From: a virus
IMG/VR virus record: IMGVR_UViG_3300009502_000089
Coordinates: 1-44,254 of that record
Direction: 5' to 3' (one strand)
Length of the DNA: 44,254 bases
This document shows, piece after piece, positions 40,868 through 44,254 of the stretch. The position numbers and the translations under genes were made by a program. How positions within the stretch are numbered: position 1 is the first letter of the stretch; every line of letters starts with the position of its first letter. Below the pieces are notes generated by a model. That model searched no databases, was not told the DNA's origin, and saw only the letters and a program-made list of their open reading frames with translations.

Positions 40868-43421
40868 AATAAGACTCCTTGTCTTGATTTTCGTAAAATT
40901 CTTCTAATTCCATATGAGCTATCCCAGATATGTCTATTGGTTTTTTAGATTCCTTTTCTGGAAGTGACTTGCTCCATGACTTCATTTGCATTGGTCTTGC
41001 CATACATAATAGGGCAAAAGAATCCGCACAATTATGAACAAGGATTCCCCCTTCGATATAAAAGGAATGTGAAGAATCCTCAACATCTAAACAATAAACA
41101 TCTTGTTTGCCAAATGATTGTATATTAATAGCCTTTACGAGTTTTCCATGTAAGCAAACTTCTACAATGTGGAGAGCAAGTTTTTTGATTTTGATAACCG
41201 TTTGTAAAAAATGGTTTTGAACATATTTCACAAAGTTGTTCTTTTCTTCTACTTTTAATGAGTGTTCCTTTCTGTTGACATTCCCTTGAGCAGTATAAGG
41301 ATAAATGAGTCCCGTTAAATTCTTTTCCACATTGTTCACATATTTTTTTTGTTCTCTTAATAATTGCTTCCCGACAATCATTGTCATAATGTTCTTTATG
41401 CCATTTTCTTCCCGCATCACTTCCATGCCAGATAGATGCAAATTTTCTGGCGTTAAGTAAATTTTGTTTTGCATTTGATAATTTATGTAATATACAATGT
41501 AATTGCATATGTTCTTTAACTGGTTTAATTGTAATGTTATCTGGTTGGTTATTCTCTTTATTTTTATCTTTATGATGGGAATGAAATCCATTAGGAATTT
41601 TCCCATTATGAAATTCATATACTGCTCGATGCAACCTTTTGCCATTGTGTTGGAAGTATTGTCCACATCTATAATATTTTTCTCCATTAAATTCTTGAAT
41701 AGTATCTGAGATAATATTGACTTGCATAATTGCCTCCTAGTATTATTTATACTAATATAGCAATACTTATCAGACAAGTCAAGTGCTTTTATCCATTTTT
41801 TGTTTAATAACATGAATTTATGGTCAGGAGTACAAATAACTGATCTTCCGTTTGAAAAATCTATTTTTATAACATCTGTGTTTTTTTGTGTTTTTCTACA
41901 ATTATAATATTTAGTCCATTTATCATTAATAGTTTTAACAAATCCCTCTGTCCCTACTAAATCAGATATTTTTATTTCACCATTATTTGTTATAACCAAT
42001 GTGTCGCCACTTAAACAGTGATCTTCACCACTTGAATCAATATCTTCAGGATTATTAGGGTTGACTACCAGAGTTGATAAAGTCCTGATAAAATGAATGC
42101 AGTTGTCGTAAATCTGCATCATAGGTACACCAACTACTTTACCATCTTCTATAGGTACATGAAGTCTCTGATGCACTTGTCGCCATTTTAATACACGTGC
42201 AGGATCACCGGGTCTTAAAACAATACCTTTCATTCTAAATTCATCTGCTGTGGAAGCGCCTTGTCCACCACCTCTATAGTCAGGTTTCTTGTTAAAACAC
42301 GTAGGATCGCAAAATCTAGTAATTTGAGGATTAAATACTATTCCGTTATTTGTTTTGTCTGTCGTGTTAAATCCCATAGATTCTTCACGTACTTTAATTC
42401 CTTCTGCTATTTCGCTGTCAGAAAGTCTTAATCCTTGATTTGGGGTTCCATTCCATCCGTACCATTCTGCAAACATATAAAATCTACCGTCTGAATCAAT
42501 CCAGTACCAATTTGCACTAAAAGGCGCTCCAAAGCCCCAGTCAAACGTCATAAACAAGGGCGCATCTTTAGGCACGGGAATTGACTTAATTACATGATGG
42601 TGTCTGTTCCACTCCTGAAAAGCCTGTCCAATGAATGTATCCCATGAACCATCCCTAAAAGCAGCTCTCAAGTGAAGTGGGAGCGTATTGAGCATATTCC
42701 AGTAAGTAGCATCCAGATAGGGGTTGTCTTCTGCTTTGGATTGAATAAATTTGAATTTCTTGGTGTAGTCTGTTGGTTCTTTATATTCAGGAGGGAAGAT
42801 ACCGTCAATCCAAAATGCCTTACAAAAAGCGTGTCCTATCCCACCGGGATTCGTTCCTCCAAAGAAAAGCGTCTCATTATCGTTTAAACCAGACCATCTT
42901 AACCGCATTCTAAGGTCATTAAACGTGTCAAACGGGTTCTTTGTCAGTTCATCTATCCCTATAGCAGCGAATTCGGCAGACTGATACTTACTTGAATCAT
43001 CCAAATTCCTAAAGCAAATAACTCCATTTCCGTACTCGGGAGCAAGTATAAAACACCTGCCATAGTCCTTGTGATCAGAATATCCCTTTCCCAGCCATGC
43101 GGGGAATTCACGGGCAATCTTTGTCAACTGACGATCCTTTAAAGAAGGATAATCTTCACAAGCAAGCATCACCTGCACCCATGTCAATCCCTTTTCAAAG
43201 TACCACGCCATCAACAATCTGACAAGAATCCACCTTAAAAGATACGATTTCCCTCCCCCCAGGCACCCACCATAAAGAAGATATTTATACATACCGCTGT
43301 CTACAGCAGCGCAGACTTCCATCTGCCGTTCAGTAAATTTCGCAATGTCCTTGTCAAAATCTACTTCCTTACGCTTATTGTTTAACTGCTTTTCAAGACG
43401 AGCATCTGACTTCTTACTCAT
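40857..43421 (-). CDS. terL: Large terminase (packaging ATPase/nuclease) containing an intein
   Basis: The 854-codon frame encodes a 525-residue terminase once the 329-residue intein is removed. ATPase motifs are Walker A GGCLGGGKSY (51-60), Walker B IGIDELT (154-160) and GGTNPGG (188-194). The RNase H-like nuclease has FDWG with D294. The last acidic motif EDH...CADSF (residues 465-468 before the intein, 798-802 after it) is split by the intein. Splicing would restore EDHCADS. So packaging depends on protein splicing. GGAAGG lies eight bases before the ATG. The overlap with the small membrane gene at the 3' end suggests translational coupling. Confidence 0.92.
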   Translation of the reverse strand: MSKKSDARLEKQLNNKRKEVDFDKDIAKFTERQMEVCAAVDSGMYKYLLYGGCLGGGKSYLLRWILVRLLMAWYFEKGLTWVQVMLACEDYPSLKDRQLTKIAREFPAWLGKGYSDHKDYGRCFILAPEYGNGVICFRNLDDSSKYQSAEFAAIGIDELTKNPFDTFNDLRMRLRWSGLNDNETLFFGGTNPGGIGHAFCKAFWIDGIFPPEYKEPTDYTKKFKFIQSKAEDNPYLDATYWNMLNTLPLHLRAAFRDGSWDTFIGQAFQEWNRHHHVIKSIPVPKDAPLFMTFDWGFGAPFSANWYWIDSDGRFYMFAEWYGWNGTPNQGLRLSDSEIAEGIKVREESMGFNTTDKTNNGIVFNPQITRFCDPTCFNKKPDYRGGGQGASTADEFRMKGIVLRPGDPARVLKWRQVHQRLHVPIEDGKVVGVPMMQIYDNCIHFIRTLSTLVVNPNNPEDIDSSGEDHCLSGDTLVITNNGEIKISDLVGTEGFVKTINDKWTKYYNCRKTQKNTDVIKIDFSNGRSVICTPDHKFMLLNKKWIKALDLSDKYCYISINNTRRQLCKSILSQILFKNLMEKNIIDVDNTSNTMAKGCIEQYMNFIMGKFLMDFIPIIKIKIKRITNQITLQLNQLKNICNYIVYYINYQMQNKIYLTPENLHLSGMEVMREENGIKNIMTMIVGKQLLREQKKYVNNVEKNLTGLIYPYTAQGNVNRKEHSLKVEEKNNFVKYVQNHFLQTVIKIKKLALHIVEVCLHGKLVKAINIQSFGKQDVYCLDVEDSSHSFYIEGGILVHNCADSFALLCMARPMQMKSWSKSLPEKESKKPIDISGIAHMELEEFYENQDKESYYGW
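41125..41727 (-). CDS. HNH endonuclease nested out of frame in the terminase intein
   Basis: The 200-codon frame differs from the terminase frame. It has an HNH core near its N-terminus (LHRAVYEFHNGKIPNGFHSHHKD with HSHH at about 47-50, then NQPDNITI) and two zinc knuckles: CEQCGKEFNGTHLSLYCSREC and CEICSKPFF...TCSPHC. AGGAGG (41733-41738) lies five bases before the ATG, and a promoter is 27 bases further up. It fills exactly the gap between the N- and C-terminal intein halves. Expression can be independent of the terminase frame. It probably cleaves terminase genes that lack the intein. Whether the protein is made is untested. Confidence 0.88.
   Translation of the reverse strand: MQVNIISDTIQEFNGEKYYRCGQYFQHNGKRLHRAVYEFHNGKIPNGFHSHHKDKNKENNQPDNITIKPVKEHMQLHCILHKLSNAKQNLLNARKFASIWHGSDAGRKWHKEHYDNDCREAIIKRTKKICEQCGKEFNGTHLSLYCSRECQQKGTLIKSRRKEQLCEICSKPFFTNGYQNQKTCSPHCRSLLTWKTRKGY
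41754..41782 (-). promoter_or_regulatory. Promoter inside the intein for the nested HNH gene
   Basis: On the minus strand TTGACT (41777-41782) and TATATT (41754-41759) are 17 bases apart. They are encoded within the intein codons for ALDLSDKYCYI. The predicted start near 41747 gives a leader of about 20 bases to the AGGAGG-ATG of the HNH gene. Confidence 0.75.
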
Positions 43422-43423
43422 AA

Positions 43424-44001
43424 ATCAACCTTCCAAAACAACAACACCAAAACAAGCAACAAACAGCAGCAAATTATCCCATTACTACACCTATGTTAGC
43501 TTTTTTAAAACATCAATAATATCAAACTCCAAATGCCACCTTCCCACAGCACCAGTACAGACTTATCCCCTTGCCAAACGTCTTTGTTCTTTACACATAA
43601 AACTACCCGTTAAATTCAATTAACGAAGTTTACGAGCATGTATCCAGATAACTCTATCATCACACGTTTGTCAGGCAGCTTCCGCTCTACGTCTTTGGCT
43701 CTTATCAACTCCCTTCAATACCGCCACCGCACCAAAGGTAACTCTCATCTCGTATTTACATCTAATTTATAGCCTGTTTTATCCTGCATTCCACGTCTTA
43801 TCCGCCCTGCGTGGACTTTCGGAACGTCGGGTGTATCAACACCATGTGACTTTTCGCTATCTGTCAAAGAACGCTTATTAAAGCGATAAAACGCTTTGTT
43901 TTACAAAGTCTGATTTTGAGTATAGCTGCTGCATAGACAGGGTGAGGGGGGTGTATGGGGGGTACCCTTTCTGTCTATTACGATCTATAAAAAATAAAAT
44001 A
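43424..44001. other. Non-coding stretch of about 580 bases upstream of terL
   Basis: This is the largest gap without a confident gene. On the minus strand three short overlapping frames lie at 43745-43867, 43671-43748 and 43616-43708 (40, 25 and 30 codons). Two of them touch as ATGA, but none has a strong ribosome site; the first and third use TTG. They may be remnants. The gap also holds a G-rich inverted repeat (43934-43977), a dyad AAAGCG-ATAAAA-CGCTTT near 43880 and CGTTAA-ATTCAA-TTAACG near 43609-43626. A packaging site and the late promoter would be expected here, but I can point to neither with certainty. Confidence 0.4.
43934..43977. repeat. G-rich inverted repeat, possible terminator or packaging signal
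   Basis: TAGACA plus GGGT (43934-43943) pairs with ACCC plus TGTCTA (43964-43977), with a small bulge. Between them the plus strand has GGG, GGGGGG and GGGGGG tracts, so the loop might form an unusual G-rich structure. It is 25 bases after the stop of the gene at the right edge. A terminator for that gene, or a cos/pac site next to the terminase, are both possible. Confidence 0.35.
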
Positions 44002-44254
44002 TTATTCATCTTTAACGTCTATAATTTCCCCATTTAAACTCTGTCTAGTGCTGTCATTATTGATCTGTATCCTATTGATTATTACTAATGGTAATACGCT
44101 CTTGTCTGATCCTGTCAACTCCCGCTCCTTATCAAACAATATGCCAGCAGAAACAATACGTTGCTGAAGTGTAGCCTTTTGAATATCTTGCGCGCTTATG
44201 CCTGATAATAACCTAGCCTGTAATCCAGACAATATAGCTGATTGGTTTTCCTTG
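44002..44254 (-). CDS. Possible small terminase subunit, 5' partial
   Basis: The frame is open to the right edge, so its start is outside. The last 83 residues include SAILSGLQARLLSGISAQDIQKATLQQR and IVSAGILFDKERELTG. That 'A.l.q..vslGilfDKe.lltG' pattern is often seen in phage helix-turn-helix and small-terminase proteins. The end is hydrophilic and acidic (LNGEIIDVKDE). Its position directly upstream of the large terminase supports the call, but the family is not certain. Confidence 0.5.
   Translation of the reverse strand, partial: KENQSAILSGLQARLLSGISAQDIQKATLQQRIVSAGILFDKERELTGSDKSVLPLVIINRIQINNDSTRQSLNGEIIDVKDE

Larger units (their letters stand above)
41031..42017 (-). mobile_element. 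Intein in the terminase, residues 469-797
   Basis: The intein starts with the Cys of CLSGDTLV (codon 469, 42015-42017) and ends with HN before Cys (41028-41036). Conserved blocks are A: CLSGDTLV; B: VICTPDHKFMLLNKKW with TxxH at intein residues 63-66; and F/G: DVYCLDVEDSSHSFYIEGGILVHN. The first and +1 residues are Cys and the last two are His-Asn. The splicing parts are about 97 N-terminal and 32 C-terminal residues, the size of a mini-intein. The 200 codons between them encode a separate HNH gene in another frame. In the intein frame those codons stay open and give an Ile/Asn/Lys-rich stretch with no recognisable domain. Confidence 0.9.

Noticed and set aside
41125-41727. HNH ORF as a mere shadow frame of the terminase
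   Set aside because: It has complete HNH and zinc motifs, a promoter, AGGAGG and ATG; the terminase-frame peptide over the same DNA has no recognisable domain.
40857-43421. Group I intron in the terminase instead of an intein
   Set aside because: The frame is continuous and shows ordered intein blocks with Cys1, TxxH, His-Asn and Cys+1. No intron core or exon-flanking U/G pattern is needed or seen.
1-44254. tRNA genes, CRISPR arrays, integrase or attachment sites
   Set aside because: None could be recognised by eye. tRNAscan and repeat searches would be needed to exclude them formally.

Overview
This window is nearly a whole genome of a short-tailed (podovirus-like) tailed phage. It is AT-rich, with strong AGGAGG-type ribosome sites. 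Two blocks converge near 12.4-12.5 kb. The left block (1-12,402, plus strand) holds early and replication genes. The right block (12,508-44,254, minus strand) holds packaging, head, tail, fibre and lysis genes. There is no tape-measure or sheath gene; the head-to-tail genes look like portal, adaptor, nozzle and internal/ejection proteins. I see no integrase, repressor, tRNA or CRISPR array. The host cannot be named from the sequence. Both window edges cut genes.

Early block: a sliding-clamp-like fragment and several micro-ORFs come first. A promoter and a strongly structured leader with interleaved inverted repeats and a 35-codon leader ORF (1482-1639) precede a replication initiator. The initiator gene carries direct repeats that could be an origin. 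A T7-gp4-like primase-helicase follows. Further right are small unknown genes, a NinG-like nuclease, a PD-(D/E)XK nuclease and a Rad52-type annealing protein. The Rad52-type frame is interrupted by an in-frame TAA. Two HNH endonuclease genes (4959 and 7898) each start out of frame inside a promoter-driven small zinc-ribbon gene.

Late block, in transcription order (right to left): a possible small terminase fragment; the large terminase with an intein; portal; an FkbM methyltransferase; scaffold; major capsid protein; an EndoVII-type HNH gene with its own promoter; a run of beta-rich and lectin-like virion proteins; a fused two-domain glycosyltransferase; adaptor; nozzle; internal virion proteins; a long collagen-repeat fibre; a coiled-coil membrane protein; an M15 peptidase endolysin; and a 3TM-type holin. 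The methyltransferase and glycosyltransferase suggest that virion proteins or host surface sugars are modified.

The most striking element is in the terminase gene. A 329-codon intein splits the final nuclease motif. Its mini-intein splicing halves (97 and 32 residues) flank a complete 200-codon HNH gene that lies in a different reading frame. That gene has its own consensus-like promoter, AGGAGG site and ATG, and the intein frame stays open through all of it. With the two zinc-ribbon/HNH cassettes, three of the four HNH genes here begin out of frame inside another coding sequence, and all four have a sigma70-like promoter close upstream.
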